Shown here piece by piece: positions 46,328 through 55,364 of a DNA stretch of 64,000 bases (the stretch's first letter is position 1; each line of letters opens with the position of its first letter). The translations under genes were made by a program, and so were the position numbers. The stretch spans positions 1 to 64,000 of the forward strand of contig NZ_CAAF010000065.1 in assembly GCF_000359125.1 (NCBI RefSeq), in the 5' to 3' direction. Source of the DNA: Mesorhizobium sp. STM 4661. GTDB taxonomy: Bacteria > Pseudomonadota > Alphaproteobacteria > Rhizobiales > Rhizobiaceae. Under the pieces are notes generated by a model. That model was not told the DNA's origin. It saw only the letters and a program-made list of their open reading frames with translations, and did not search any database.

Positions 46328-47173
46328 ATGATGGACAAGCGCGACCTGTCGACGATCTTTCGCGAGCGCCTGAAAATGCTCTTGACACGGTCGGACTTGA
46401 ACCAGTCGGCTTTCGCCACGGCCGTGGGCATCGACCGTTCCGCGCTTTCGCAGCTTCTCTCCGGCGCTTCGACGCGCCTTCCCCGCGCCGAAACGCTGCT
46501 CAACATCGCAGCCGAATTCAAGGTGTCGCTCGACTGGCTGCTCGGCCTCAGCCAGGACGAAGGGGTCACGGGAGAGATCCGCGAGAGCCTCGAGATCGAG
46601 GAAGCGCCCGACGGTTTCGACCGCACGCTGCTGGCCAAATGGCATGCCGAGGCCGCCGGCACGAAAATCCGTTACGTGCCGGCCGGCATTCCGGATCTCC
46701 TGCGCACCGAGGCGCTCGTCGACTACGAAGCGGGCATCGCCAACAAGAGCCGCGAGGCGCAGGCCGGTGAAACACAGTACCGCATCGACTATAACCGGCG
46801 GCCGGAAACCGACATGGAAGTCTGCATGCCACGCCACACGCTGGAGATCTTCGCGCGCGGGCTGGGCGTGTGGGATCGTTTCCCGGAGGCCGAGCGCCAC
46901 CAGCAGCTTCTCCATATGGCAACGCTGCTCGACGACCTCTACCCCACCTTCCGCCTTTTTCTCTATGACGGGCGGATGCGCTATTCGATCCCCTACACCA
47001 TCTTCGGGCCCTATCGCGCCGCCATCTATGTCGGCGACATGTATCTGGTGCTCAATGCGACCCAGCCGGTCCGCACCCTGACCAGCCATTTCGACAATCT
47101 GATCCGCGCCGCCGACATCAACGCGCATGAGGCCGCCAGCTTCACGCAAAGGCTGGCCGAGATGCGCTTCTGA
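46328..47173 (+). CDS. XRE-type helix-turn-helix transcriptional regulator with C-terminal sensor-like domain
   Basis: 281 residues. The N-terminal helix-turn-helix (about 5-75) contains LNQSAFATAVGIDRSALSQLLSG and ETLLNIAAEFKVSLDWLLGLS. The remaining 200 residues form an unidentified domain with YVPAGIPDLLRTEALVDYE and FLYDGRMRYSIPYTIFGPYRAAIYVGDMYLVL, probably a ligand sensor. ATG 46328 (or 46331) is chosen because GGAGACGGAG precedes it. The gene lies 90 bp upstream of the homocysteine methyltransferase on the same strand, with a palindromic operator in between. It may control methyl-group genes in the region, but the operator looks more like an ArsR-type site. Confidence 0.8.
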   Translation: MMDKRDLSTIFRERLKMLLTRSDLNQSAFATAVGIDRSALSQLLSGASTRLPRAETLLNIAAEFKVSLDWLLGLSQDEGVTGEIRESLEIEEAPDGFDRTLLAKWHAEAAGTKIRYVPAGIPDLLRTEALVDYEAGIANKSREAQAGETQYRIDYNRRPETDMEVCMPRHTLEIFARGLGVWDRFPEAERHQQLLHMATLLDDLYPTFRLFLYDGRMRYSIPYTIFGPYRAAIYVGDMYLVLNATQPVRTLTSHFDNLIRAADINAHEAASFTQRLAEMRF

Positions 47174-47204
47174 CAGGCGACAACGCGCTCTCGACATTGA
47201 CGCC

Positions 47205-47224
47205 ATATAAAGAATTCTTTATAT
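47205..47224. promoter_or_regulatory. Palindromic operator upstream of the homocysteine methyltransferase gene
   Basis: A perfect 20-bp palindrome made of ATATAAAGAA and its reverse complement, 38 bp before the start codon. Nearly the same palindrome precedes the methyl-THF:corrinoid methyltransferase gene at 61717. The arms resemble, as I remember it, the site of SahR, an ArsR-family regulator that responds to S-adenosylhomocysteine in proteobacteria. Confidence 0.75.
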
Positions 47225-47262
47225 CCTTGGCTCAAAGAAAATCCCGGAAGGCGTATTTCACC

Positions 47263-48279
47263 ATGACCAACCCGATCGACGCGCTGCTTGCCGAAAAGGG
47301 CGTTCTGCTCGCCGATGGCGCCACCGGCACCAATCTGTTCGCCATGGGGCTGGAGGCCGGCGAGGCTCCCGAGCTGTTGAACGAGACCGCGCCCGACACG
47401 ATCACCAGCCTGCACCAGAACTTTGTCGATGCCGGCGCCGACATCATCCTGACCAACTCCTTCGGCGGCACTCGCCACCGCTTGAAGCTGCATCATGCGC
47501 AGGACCGCGTGCATGCGCTGAACCAGCGCGCCGCCGAGATCGCCCGCGCCGTCGCCGACAAAGCCGGTCGCAAGATCATCGTCGCGGGCTCGGTCGGCCC
47601 GACCGGCGAATTGCTGGTACCGCTCGGCGCCATGACCTATGACGAGGCGGTCGACGCCTTTGCCGAGCAGATCGAAGGGCTCAAAGCCGGCGGCGCCGAA
47701 GTCGCCTGGATCGAGACCATGTCGGCGCCGGACGAAATCCGTGCCGCCGCCGAGGCCGCGATCCGCGTCGGCCTGCCCTATACCTATACCGGTTCCTTCG
47801 ACACCGCCGGCCGCACCATGATGGGGCTGCTGCCGAAGGATATCCACGGAGTCGTCGATGGGCTGTCGCAGGCACCGCTCGGTGTCGGCGCCAATTGCGG
47901 CGTCGGCGCCTCCGACATTCTCGCCTCGCTGCTCGACATGACCGAGGCGAAGCCGGAGGCGACGGTGATCGTCAAGGGCAATTGCGGCATTCCCGAATTC
48001 CGTGGCACCGAGATCCACTATTCCGGCACGCCCGAACTGATGGCCGACTATGTCAGGCTCGCCGTCGATGCCGGCGCCAGGATCGTCGGCGGTTGCTGCG
48101 GCACCTCGTTCCAGCACCTTGCCGCGATGCGCAAGGCGCTCGACGCGCACACTCGCTCGGATCGCCCGACCGTCGAGACGATCGTCGAACGGATCGGCCC
48201 GATGCGCAACAAGGTGGCGACGGAAAACACCGCCGAGACCAGCGAAGCCCGCCGCGAGCGCCGGCGCAGCCGCGCCTAA
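47263..48279 (+). CDS. bmt: Stand-alone homocysteine S-methyltransferase (betaine-homocysteine methyltransferase-like)
   Basis: 338 residues, only the homocysteine-binding barrel found at the N-terminus of MetH and in BHMT/MmuM. The zinc cysteines are in GANCGVGA (about 208) and in IVGGCCGTSFQH (about 275-280). The N-terminus has LLADGATGTNLFAMGL. There is no folate, cobalamin or reactivation domain. It could take methyl groups from a methyl-corrinoid protein, as in split methionine synthases, or directly from a betaine. The start is ATG 47263, with GGAAGG upstream and a palindromic operator 38 bp away. The corrinoid partner may be the protein at 55.4 kb. Confidence 0.87.
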   Translation: MTNPIDALLAEKGVLLADGATGTNLFAMGLEAGEAPELLNETAPDTITSLHQNFVDAGADIILTNSFGGTRHRLKLHHAQDRVHALNQRAAEIARAVADKAGRKIIVAGSVGPTGELLVPLGAMTYDEAVDAFAEQIEGLKAGGAEVAWIETMSAPDEIRAAAEAAIRVGLPYTYTGSFDTAGRTMMGLLPKDIHGVVDGLSQAPLGVGANCGVGASDILASLLDMTEAKPEATVIVKGNCGIPEFRGTEIHYSGTPELMADYVRLAVDAGARIVGGCCGTSFQHLAAMRKALDAHTRSDRPTVETIVERIGPMRNKVATENTAETSEARRERRRSRA

Positions 48280-48971
48280 ATCAAGGGCGGAAAAAGCTTA
48301 AGCAGGAAGCCATGGAACCAGGCGGCTTGCGCGGCGTCGTGCAGGCTCATGAGACGATCCTGTTCCTCGCGCGTCTGTGCGCCCGGCTTGTCGTAGTTCG
48401 CGCCTGGACGGTTTTGCACGCGCCCAAAACCGCTGGGGGTGACCTCCGCATGGAATTGCAGTCCGTAGATATTGTCACCGATACGGAAAGCCTGATTGGG
48501 AAACAGCGCGCTCGAGGCGAGGCGCTCGGCGCCGGCCGGCAATTCGAAGCCATGCCAGTGTGACTGCGTCACATGGATCGGCGCAGCCAGGAAATCTTCC
48601 GCGCCCGCGACCGGATAGAGTGGATAATAGCCGAATTCATGCACCCCGGTCGCTGGCGGGCCGACATGCGCGCCGCGATGCCAGGCAATCTGCTGCGCAC
48701 CCTGGCAGATACCGAGCAAGGGGATGTCGGAATTCATGCAGAAATCGATAAACCGGTACTCGTCCAGCAAAAATGGATGCAGCGCTGTATCGTAGACGTT
48801 GTACATGCCGCCGTAGACCACGCCACCCGCGACAGCGCCATCCATATCCAGCGCCTCTCCGGCATAGGCCCGACGCAAGACCGGTTCGTAGCCGTTCTGT
48901 GAAAGATAGGCAAAAACACGGTCGTCCGCCGGCTCGTCGCTGTGCCGCACCAGAATAACACGTTTCGTCAT
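48276..48971 (-). CDS. Class I glutamine amidotransferase-like protein
   Basis: 231 residues comprising a single GATase1 domain. The nucleophile Cys is in LLGICQGAQQIAWHRGAHVG (about 88), and the catalytic His/Glu pair is in YGLQFHAEVTPSG (about 175). It resembles the amidotransferase part of GMP synthase and gamma-glutamyl hydrolase-like proteins, with no synthetase partner nearby. It probably hydrolyses a gamma-glutamyl or similar bond in the cytoplasm. The start at 48971 follows AAAGG. Its stop overlaps the stop of the convergent homocysteine methyltransferase gene by two bases. Confidence 0.8.
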   Translation of the reverse strand: MTKRVILVRHSDEPADDRVFAYLSQNGYEPVLRRAYAGEALDMDGAVAGGVVYGGMYNVYDTALHPFLLDEYRFIDFCMNSDIPLLGICQGAQQIAWHRGAHVGPPATGVHEFGYYPLYPVAGAEDFLAAPIHVTQSHWHGFELPAGAERLASSALFPNQAFRIGDNIYGLQFHAEVTPSGFGRVQNRPGANYDKPGAQTREEQDRLMSLHDAAQAAWFHGFLLKLFPPLI

Positions 48972-49022
48972 GGCTCTGCCTTTCATCTCGCCGAGAATGG
49001 GTGGCGGCAGGCCGCGCTGCAA

Positions 49023-49056
49023 CAAAAAAGGCCGGCAAGGTTTCCCTCGCCGGCCT
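49023..49056 (-). terminator. Rho-independent terminator after the vWA gene
   Basis: Read on the minus strand: stem GGCCGGCGAGG with CCTTGCCGGCC (one G-U pair), GAAA loop, then six T. It lies 67 bp after the vWA-protein stop codon and before the amidotransferase gene. Confidence 0.85.
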
Positions 49057-49122
49057 GCCTCACCCGCCCATGGGCCGGCATTCAGAACGATCCCCACCCC
49101 AATGAACCGGCCATCATCGCCA

Positions 49123-51291
49123 CTACCGATTGCCGCCCAGCGCCGAGGCAAGGCGCACAAGCGAGAGGAACTCGGACCTGTACCCGAACGGGTCGGCTCC
49201 CCGGGCGGCAGTGGCAATCTCCATGATCTTGTCGTAACCGAACTTCGCGGTTGCATCCTCGTCGCGCAGCTTCTGGCCAAGGGCCGCGACCGCGACGGAG
49301 AAGCGCTGATCAGTGCTGGCCTGGTCGAAGGACGATACTTCGTTGGCCGATGTCACCGGCGTGGTGATCAGCTTCGAGACGTCCTCGTTCGGCAGCTTGT
49401 AGCGGATCTTGACGAAGGCATATTCGTCGGCGTTGGCGACGCCGCCATTGTTGACCGAAGCCTGGCCGTAGCGCAGCGGATCGATTTGTTCGCCGCCACT
49501 GCCCTTCGGCGTGATCTCGTAGATCGCGGTGACCGAATGGCCGGAGCCGATCTCGCCGGCATCGACGCGGTCATTGTTGAAATCCTCGCGGTTGAGTGCG
49601 CGGGTCTCGTAGCCGATCAGGCGGTATTCCGAGACCTTGTTCGGATTGAACTCGACCTGGATCTTCACGTCCTTGGCGATGGTGAACAGTGTCGAGGACG
49701 CATCCTCGACCAGCACCTTCTCGGCCTCGGCCAAAGTGTCGATATAGGCGGCGGTGCCGTTGCCGTTCTGAGCGATGGTCTGCATCATCTGGTCGTTCAG
49801 ATTGCCGCGGCCGAAGCCGAACACCGACAGGAACACGCCGGTCTTGCGCTCCTGCTCGATCAGCCGCTTCAGGTCGTCGTCATCAGTCTGGCCGACATTG
49901 AAGTCGCTATCCGTGGCCAGCATCACCCGGTTGACGCCATCCTTGACGAAGGACTTTTGCGCCAGCCGGTAAGCCTCCTTGATTCCCGCCTCGCCGGCCG
50001 TCGAGCCGCCAGGCGTCAAAGTGTCGATGGCATTGAGGATCTTGTCCTTTTCCGAGACCTTAGTGGGTTCGAGCACGGTGCCGGCGTCACCCGCATAGGT
50101 GACGATCGAGACGGTGTCGTCCGGCTTCAGCTTGTTGACCAGAAGGCGGAAGGCCGACTGCAGGAGCGGCAGCTTGTCCTGTTCGTTCATCGAGCCCGAA
50201 ACGTCGATCAGGAAGACCAGGTTGGCCTTGGGCTGCTCGGCCGGCTTCACGTCGAAACCCTTGATGGCGACATGCATCAGCTTGGTGTGCTCGTTCCACG
50301 GCGTCGGCATGACGCTGACGGTCGAGTTGAACGGTGTCGAGGCAGAGTCCGGACCCTTCCAGTCATAGGGGAAGTAGTTGATCATCTCCTCGACGCGGAC
50401 CGTGTCGGCCTGGGGTACAACACCTTCCCTGAGCGAGCGCCGCACAAAGGAATAGGAGGCCGTGTCGACATCGATCGAGAAGGTCGAGACCGGATCTTCA
50501 AGTGCGGCGCGCACCGGATTGGTCTTGAAATCCTCGACGCGGTCGCGGTTTTGCTCCGGCGGCAGCATCTGGTCGGCCGGCGTGGCCTGCGGCTGCACCA
50601 TAAGCTTGGATTCGGCGCCTGGCATGCGGCCAACCCGGGCTGCATTGGGCGCGCTCGGCATGAGCCCGGCACTCTCCCGTGAAAATTCATCACTGGGCGC
50701 GGGCGCGGCCGGCAAAGTGCCGTACTGCATATCTTTGGTATCTTTGTACGTCTTTGGATCAAACCTCGGCGACAAGACCGGCGCTGCCGACGGATCCTGC
50801 TGTGCCGTGCCGCCAGCAACGGTCGATTCGGATGTCGACGGCGCACCTGGCGCGACAAGCGCCTCGGTTGCGTCATGGCTCTCGCTGTCGGCGTCGGCTT
50901 TCTTCTGCTTGTCAGGCTCGGCCGCCGTCTGCGGCTTCACCGTAGCGGGCTTGTCGGCCAGCGTCTCGGTGATCTTCTCGTCCCCTCCGGAATGGAACGG
51001 CTGCTCCTGCAGCATATAGATGGTGGCGTATCCGGCGATCGGCAGGGCGACGAGCCCGGCAATGGCCGGCGTGGCGAAGAGTTTCTTTTGCATGATTTCG
51101 CTCCAGAGCTTTTGTGCTCGCTCTGTAAGACGAAGCCCGCTCGCCGATCCTTGGGCGGCCATGTCAGTTTTTTCGTCCAAGTCGTAGGCACGCATGGCGG
51201 CCGCGAAAGCACGCGCCTTCGCATCGGCGTCCGGCGCCGGTACAGCTGCGTTGTGCAGCCTGTTGAGTTCGTTGTCGTCGACCATGGTCAC
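49123..51291 (-). CDS. Membrane-anchored von Willebrand factor A (YfbK-like) protein, possible anti-sigma partner
   Basis: 722 residues. An N-terminal cytoplasmic part (about 1-69) is followed by one membrane helix (LFATPAIAGLVALPIAGYATIYML, 71-93), a Pro/Ala/Gln-rich linker (about 100-245), a YfbK-type N-domain with FSIDVDTASYSFVRRSL (271-287), the vWA domain with MIDAS motif DVSGSMN (363-369) and a C-terminal YfbK domain ending in FGYRSEFLSLVRLA. The first part plus single helix is laid out like an anti-sigma factor. Its GTG start overlaps the sigma gene's stop as GTGA, so the two are translationally coupled. A role as the sigma factor's membrane regulator is inferred. Confidence 0.85.
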   Translation of the reverse strand: MTMVDDNELNRLHNAAVPAPDADAKARAFAAAMRAYDLDEKTDMAAQGSASGLRLTERAQKLWSEIMQKKLFATPAIAGLVALPIAGYATIYMLQEQPFHSGGDEKITETLADKPATVKPQTAAEPDKQKKADADSESHDATEALVAPGAPSTSESTVAGGTAQQDPSAAPVLSPRFDPKTYKDTKDMQYGTLPAAPAPSDEFSRESAGLMPSAPNAARVGRMPGAESKLMVQPQATPADQMLPPEQNRDRVEDFKTNPVRAALEDPVSTFSIDVDTASYSFVRRSLREGVVPQADTVRVEEMINYFPYDWKGPDSASTPFNSTVSVMPTPWNEHTKLMHVAIKGFDVKPAEQPKANLVFLIDVSGSMNEQDKLPLLQSAFRLLVNKLKPDDTVSIVTYAGDAGTVLEPTKVSEKDKILNAIDTLTPGGSTAGEAGIKEAYRLAQKSFVKDGVNRVMLATDSDFNVGQTDDDDLKRLIEQERKTGVFLSVFGFGRGNLNDQMMQTIAQNGNGTAAYIDTLAEAEKVLVEDASSTLFTIAKDVKIQVEFNPNKVSEYRLIGYETRALNREDFNNDRVDAGEIGSGHSVTAIYEITPKGSGGEQIDPLRYGQASVNNGGVANADEYAFVKIRYKLPNEDVSKLITTPVTSANEVSSFDQASTDQRFSVAVAALGQKLRDEDATAKFGYDKIMEIATAARGADPFGYRSEFLSLVRLASALGGNR

Positions 51292-51851
51292 ACTTCCCCG
51301 ACTGAGCGCATAAGCACTTTCAGCCGTTTCTTCGCTTCATGGATGTGCCAGGAAACCGTCGTCTCCGAGATCGCCATCGCCTCGGCGGCGGCCGCGTGGC
51401 TAAGCCCTTCGCCATAGACCAAAAGCACCGCGTCGCGCTGCTTGTCCGGCAGCTTGCGCACCGCCGCCCAAAGCGCCTCGGCCGGGTCTTCGGGCTCGGC
51501 CGGGGCCTCTCCCGAGATTAGCGCGTAGGCGCCATAGGCTTCGGTCTTGACCGTCTCGCGGGCGGTCTTGCGCATCATGTCGCGCGCCGCGTTCAGCGTC
51601 ATGGTGTAAAGCCAGGTCGTGAAGGCAGCGCTGCCATGATAGTCACGGATCGCCCGGCCGAGCCGAACGCAGACTTCCTGGGCGATGTCCTCGGCGTCGG
51701 CCTTTTTTCCGCACCAGCGATAGGCCGCGCGATAGACGAAACCATAGTGCCTTTCGAGCAATTTGCCGAAGGCCCCCCTGTCTCCGCCCTTCGCCCGCCC
51801 GATCAATTCGGCGTCGGAGGCTTCGCTTTCATCCAGCATCATCGCCATCAT
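51288..51851 (-). CDS. ECF-type RNA polymerase sigma factor
   Basis: 187 residues with region 2 (LLERHYGFVYRAAYRWCGKKADAEDIAQEVCVRLGRAI, about 30-68, containing the -10-binding helix) and region 4 (LPDKQRDAVLLVYGEGLSHAAAAEAMAISETTVSWHIHEAKKRL, about 133-177). This is the two-domain form of extracytoplasmic-function sigma factors. Target promoters are unknown. It precedes, and overlaps by four bases, a membrane-anchored vWA protein that is probably its partner. Four ATG codons (51851, 51848, 51842, 51839) cluster at the start. Confidence 0.9.
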   Translation of the reverse strand: MMAMMLDESEASDAELIGRAKGGDRGAFGKLLERHYGFVYRAAYRWCGKKADAEDIAQEVCVRLGRAIRDYHGSAAFTTWLYTMTLNAARDMMRKTARETVKTEAYGAYALISGEAPAEPEDPAEALWAAVRKLPDKQRDAVLLVYGEGLSHAAAAEAMAISETTVSWHIHEAKKRLKVLMRSVGEV

Positions 51852-51938
51852 TTGCCTGTTGGACGAAGGCTAATGGCGATTCCTTGGGTGATGGGAAGAT
51901 TTTTTTACCTGCCGGCCGGATGGCTGGCCGTCCGGACC

Positions 51939-52676
51939 TTAACTCAGCGTTTCCGAAAACAGCGTGGTCAGCCGCTTCCAGTGACGCTCAGCGCCGGTCG
52001 CATCGAAGACGCTGTGGTCCGGCACGCACCAGCCATGCGCCATGTCGACATAATTTTCGATTGTATGGTCGACTTCCCCCACCCGGAGCGCTTCGGCCAG
52101 CCGTGCTGACTGCTCTGGAGGAAAACTACGGTCGACGCCGGCAACACCGACATAGACGCGCGCCTTGATCGAAGCCGCCTTGCGGTGCGGACTGTCGGGA
52201 GCGTCGCTGGCCAGATTGCCGCCATGGAAGCTGGCGGCGGCCTTTATCCTGTCGGGATAGGTCGCGGCGGCATTGAGCGCCCGTGCGCCACCCATGCAAT
52301 AGCCGACGGTGCCGATTGGTCCTGTCACGCCTTCGCCGGCCAGCGCGTCGAGAAAGGCGCCGCCGTCGCTGATGGTCATCTCCTGCGTCGTGCCGCTCAC
52401 CAGCGCCATCAGCGCCGCCTTGGTTTTTTCCTCGGCGAAGGCGGTCTTGGCATCGAAGGGACCGTAGGGCACGTTGCGGTAAAAGAGATCGGGAACCAGC
52501 ACCGCATAGCCCTCGCCCGCCAACCGCTCAGCCATCTGGTCGAGCGCCAGGCGCGGACCAAAGGCGTCCTGGTAGAGAATGACACCGGCCTTCGCCGGAG
52601 AAGCGTTTGCGGAGCGGAACAGCCCCGCCTTGGCCGTACCGTCCCTGGTCTTGATCTGAATGTCCTGCTTCGCCAT
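51939..52676 (-). CDS. Dienelactone hydrolase family protein
   Basis: 245 residues, alpha/beta hydrolase. The nucleophile is a Cys in GTVGYCMGGARAL (about 126), as in true dienelactone hydrolases, with the catalytic His in DMAHGWCVPD (about 215) and an Asp in GVAGVDRSFPPEQ (about 180). An early YQDAFGPRLALDQMAERLAGEGY segment is typical. Dienelactone hydrolase opens the lactone ring in chlorocatechol breakdown, but most chromosomal family members have no known substrate. No aromatic-degradation genes are nearby. Located in the cytoplasm. Confidence 0.87.
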   Translation of the reverse strand: MAKQDIQIKTRDGTAKAGLFRSANASPAKAGVILYQDAFGPRLALDQMAERLAGEGYAVLVPDLFYRNVPYGPFDAKTAFAEEKTKAALMALVSGTTQEMTISDGGAFLDALAGEGVTGPIGTVGYCMGGARALNAAATYPDRIKAAASFHGGNLASDAPDSPHRKAASIKARVYVGVAGVDRSFPPEQSARLAEALRVGEVDHTIENYVDMAHGWCVPDHSVFDATGAERHWKRLTTLFSETLS

Positions 52677-52756
52677 CGCCCGCTCCGTTCATCAGATATG
52701 CGATACATACCCGCGCGAGCCGATAGGGCAAGGCGCTCCCTGGATTGCGTGACGCG

Positions 52757-53431
52757 CTACAGACCCGCGAACGCCGCCATATGGAATGCCTGCACTTCGG
52801 CCGGATAGCGGTAGGCGGTCCCGTAGGGACAGGCATTGCGATCGAGACAACCCCCGTTGCGACAGGGCTCGCCATTCGGTCCGCGCACATGCGCCAGGCA
52901 GGATTGATAGGCGAATCCTTTGGGAGAATAGGCATCGACCGGGCAGGATTTCATGCAAGGTTTTCCGACGCATGCATCGCAAAGGTGTATAGCCGCCTCG
53001 GCCGACTGAACCGAAATCTCATCCTCGAACAGCAGCGCGCCACGATAGGCGTGCCAGAGTCCGTACTGCGGATGCATCAGGATGCCGAGCGGCGACGGCC
53101 TCAAGCCCTCCGCCCGCATCGCCCATTGCTGGAACGGCAGATACGGCCTGTCGGAGGGCGAGACTGCACGCGCGCCGAATTCGTCCGCAACCGCGCCGAT
53201 CACTTGTCGTGCCCAGGTGTCGAGCGGATCGGCGATTGCAAGTGGTTGGATTTCCCGCCACCGCAGGAAATGCGGCCACGGCGCTGCGCCCGCCTGCCCC
53301 ACCAGCAGCACGGATTTGGCGCCGGAGAGGCCGAAAGTTGCCTCCTCTCCATCGGCAAAGTTGAAGCTGCCGCGAAGGATCAGGCCGTCACGAGCCAGCG
53401 CTGCCGCGATGCTTTCGGTCAGGCCGCGCAA
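52757..53431 (-). CDS. 4Fe-4S ferredoxin-type protein
   Basis: 224 residues. The C-terminal third carries a ferredoxin-like cysteine set, CDACVGKPCMKSCPVDA (about 150-166), then SCLAHVRGPNGEPCRNGGCLDRNACP with five more Cys, enough for one or two iron-sulfur clusters. The N-terminal part (LVGQAGAAPWPHFLRW, FGARAVSPSDRPYLPFQQWAMRAEG) resembles the front of QueG-like proteins but lacks their corrinoid-binding core. It could be an electron-transfer protein, possibly for the neighbouring corrinoid system. No partner is proved. Confidence 0.72.
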   Translation of the reverse strand: MRGLTESIAAALARDGLILRGSFNFADGEEATFGLSGAKSVLLVGQAGAAPWPHFLRWREIQPLAIADPLDTWARQVIGAVADEFGARAVSPSDRPYLPFQQWAMRAEGLRPSPLGILMHPQYGLWHAYRGALLFEDEISVQSAEAAIHLCDACVGKPCMKSCPVDAYSPKGFAYQSCLAHVRGPNGEPCRNGGCLDRNACPYGTAYRYPAEVQAFHMAAFAGL

Positions 53432-53525
53432 ATCATCCCTTCTTGTCCGGATCGGAGAAGGCGCTCCGCCAGACTTCCTTGTGGATGATGTTGGCGACTT
53501 TAGCCCCGCCTGACTCGGGCTCCCT

Positions 53526-55100
53526 TCACGTGAAGGCGTCGGCCATCGACGCCTTCTTCGTCGCGATATAGTCCTTCAGCCCATCGTCGATGCCCGGATC
53601 GAGAGGCGGCGCTTCGTAGCTTTCCAGCCAGCGGCGGGCGAGCTCGTTGGCGCGCTGCGGCGCGGTCTTCTCGCCTTCGGCCAGCCACTGCTCGTAGGAA
53701 TTGTTGTCGGCGATGTTGGAACGATAGAAGGCGGTCTGGAAATTGGCCTGGGTGTGGTCGCAGCCAAGATAATGGCTGCCCGGCCCGACCTGGCGGATAG
53801 CATCCATCGCCTGGCCGTTTTCCGACAGGTCGACACCTTCGGAAAATTTCTGCGTCATGCCAAGCTGGTCGATATCCATCATGAATTTTTCGTAGCAGGA
53901 GGCGAGCCCGCCCTCCAGCCAGCCGGCCGCGTGCAGCACGAAATTGGCGCCGGCAAGGATCGTCGAGTTCAGCGTGTTGGCGCTCTCATAGGCCGCCTGC
54001 GCGTCCGGTATCTTCGAGGCGCACAGCGAGCCACCGGTGCGGAACGGCAGGCCGAGCCGGCGGGCGAGCTGTGCCGCGCCATAAGACACTAGAGAGGGCT
54101 CCGGCGTGCCGAAGGTCGGCGCGCCCGACTGCATCGAGATCGACGAGGCGAAGGTGCCGAACAGCACCGGAGCACCCGGCCGGATCAGCTGCGTGAACGA
54201 CGCACCGGCCAGGACCTCGGCCAGAACCTGCGTCAGCGTGCCGGCGACCGTCACCGGGCTCATCGCGCCGGCGAGGATGAACGGCGTGACGATGCAGGCC
54301 TGGTTGTGGCGCGAATAGACTTTCAGCGCACCCAGCATGGTCTCGTCGAACACCATCGGCGAATTGGCGTTGATCAGGCTGGTCAGCACCGTGTTGTTCT
54401 CGACGAAATCGTCGCCGAATACGATCTTGGCCATCGCCACCGTGTCTTCGGCGCGTTCCGGCGCGGTCACCGAGCCCATGAACGGCTTGTCCGAATATTT
54501 GATGTGCGAGTAAACCATGTCGAGATGGCGCTTGTTGACCGGCACGTCGACCGGTTCGCACACCGTGCCGCCCGAATGGTGGATCGACGGCGCCATATAG
54601 GCGAGCTTCACGAAATTGCGGAAATCCTCGATCGTCGCATAGCGCCTGACCCCGTCGAGGTCGCGCACGAAGGGCGGACCGTAGACCGGCGCGAACACCG
54701 TGGCGTTGCCGCCGACCTGCACCGAGCGCTCCGCATTGCGGGCGTGCTGGGTATAGATGGACGGCGCGGTCTTCAAGAGCGAGCGGCAGAGGCCTTTCGG
54801 GAAATGCACGCGCTCGCCCTTGACGTCGGCGCCGGCCTCCTTCCAGAGCTGCAGCGCTTCAGTGTCGTCGCGAAAGATGATGCCGATCTCTTCGAGCACC
54901 GTGTCGGTGTTCTTCTCGATCAGATCAAGCCCTTCCTCGTCCAGCACCTCATAGACGTTGATCTTGCGCTTGATGTAGGTGAGCTGGGTGCCGGGGCCAC
55001 CGCCCGAGCGCGCCGCCCGCCGGGCAGCGGCGCCGCCACTGGCAGCGCGGCCACGTCGGGCGTTTGACGCTTCCTGATCGACTGGCGCGTTCTCACTCAT
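53526..55100 (-). CDS. Trimethylamine methyltransferase (MttB) family protein, non-pyrrolysine, copy 2
   Basis: 524 residues, paralogous to the protein at 36.9 kb. Shared landmarks: a basic Arg/Gly/Ala leader (about 10-36), GLDLIEKNTDTVLEEIGIIF, HSGGTVCEPVDVP, TPFILAGAMSPVTVAGTLTQVLAEVLAG and HAAGWLEGGLASCYEKF. The frame holds no UAG, so it would use no pyrrolysine; methyl donors such as glycine betaine or related quaternary amines are likely. It is divergent from the corrinoid-protein gene across a 264-bp control region, an arrangement that strongly suggests the corrinoid protein is its methyl acceptor. The start is ATG 55100 with AGGGAAG upstream. Confidence 0.87.
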   Translation of the reverse strand: MSENAPVDQEASNARRGRAASGGAAARRAARSGGGPGTQLTYIKRKINVYEVLDEEGLDLIEKNTDTVLEEIGIIFRDDTEALQLWKEAGADVKGERVHFPKGLCRSLLKTAPSIYTQHARNAERSVQVGGNATVFAPVYGPPFVRDLDGVRRYATIEDFRNFVKLAYMAPSIHHSGGTVCEPVDVPVNKRHLDMVYSHIKYSDKPFMGSVTAPERAEDTVAMAKIVFGDDFVENNTVLTSLINANSPMVFDETMLGALKVYSRHNQACIVTPFILAGAMSPVTVAGTLTQVLAEVLAGASFTQLIRPGAPVLFGTFASSISMQSGAPTFGTPEPSLVSYGAAQLARRLGLPFRTGGSLCASKIPDAQAAYESANTLNSTILAGANFVLHAAGWLEGGLASCYEKFMMDIDQLGMTQKFSEGVDLSENGQAMDAIRQVGPGSHYLGCDHTQANFQTAFYRSNIADNNSYEQWLAEGEKTAPQRANELARRWLESYEAPPLDPGIDDGLKDYIATKKASMADAFT

Positions 55101-55206
55101 GAGCTTCTTCCCTGAAACTTGAAATCCGTTGCGGCCGCATAGCGCGGCTTCTGGCCGGATCGTAGCCATGCACCCTATTCGAAACGGCCCGCCAGCGCCA
55201 ACGCCT

Positions 55207-55272
55207 GTCGCAAAATCGACAAGAATTCCAATAGATTTGCGGTCGCTTTCCTTTTGCGGGAAGTCGCAAATC
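55207..55272. promoter_or_regulatory. Repeated TTTGCGAC-type boxes in the MttB2/corrinoid-protein divergent promoter
   Basis: GTCGCAAA occurs at 55207-55214 and 55263-55270, and GATTTGCG (inverse of CGCAAATC) at 55234-55241, giving two direct and one inverted copy. The last two form an 8-bp inverted repeat. They lie between the start codons of divergent genes and may be binding sites for a shared regulator, perhaps the XRE-type protein at 46.3 kb. Confidence 0.45.
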
Positions 55273-55364
55273 AGCTATGGACAAGCAGCCCTCACGGGTT
55301 AGGTATTGACGCAATATTTTTTGATCTGCCGTGATTATTGCACACGGCAAGGAGCCCGAGAAAA

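Noticed and set aside
48970..50682. A 570-codon open frame on the plus strand
   Set aside because: Antisense of the vWA protein gene; no recognisable domain and low-complexity composition.
36944..55100. Pyrrolysine in the two MttB genes
   Set aside because: Both frames are open from start to stop without an internal UAG, and no pyl genes are seen.
55101..55364. A cobalamin riboswitch before the corrinoid-protein gene
   Set aside because: I see no B12 box or long structured leader; only the short repeated boxes are present.
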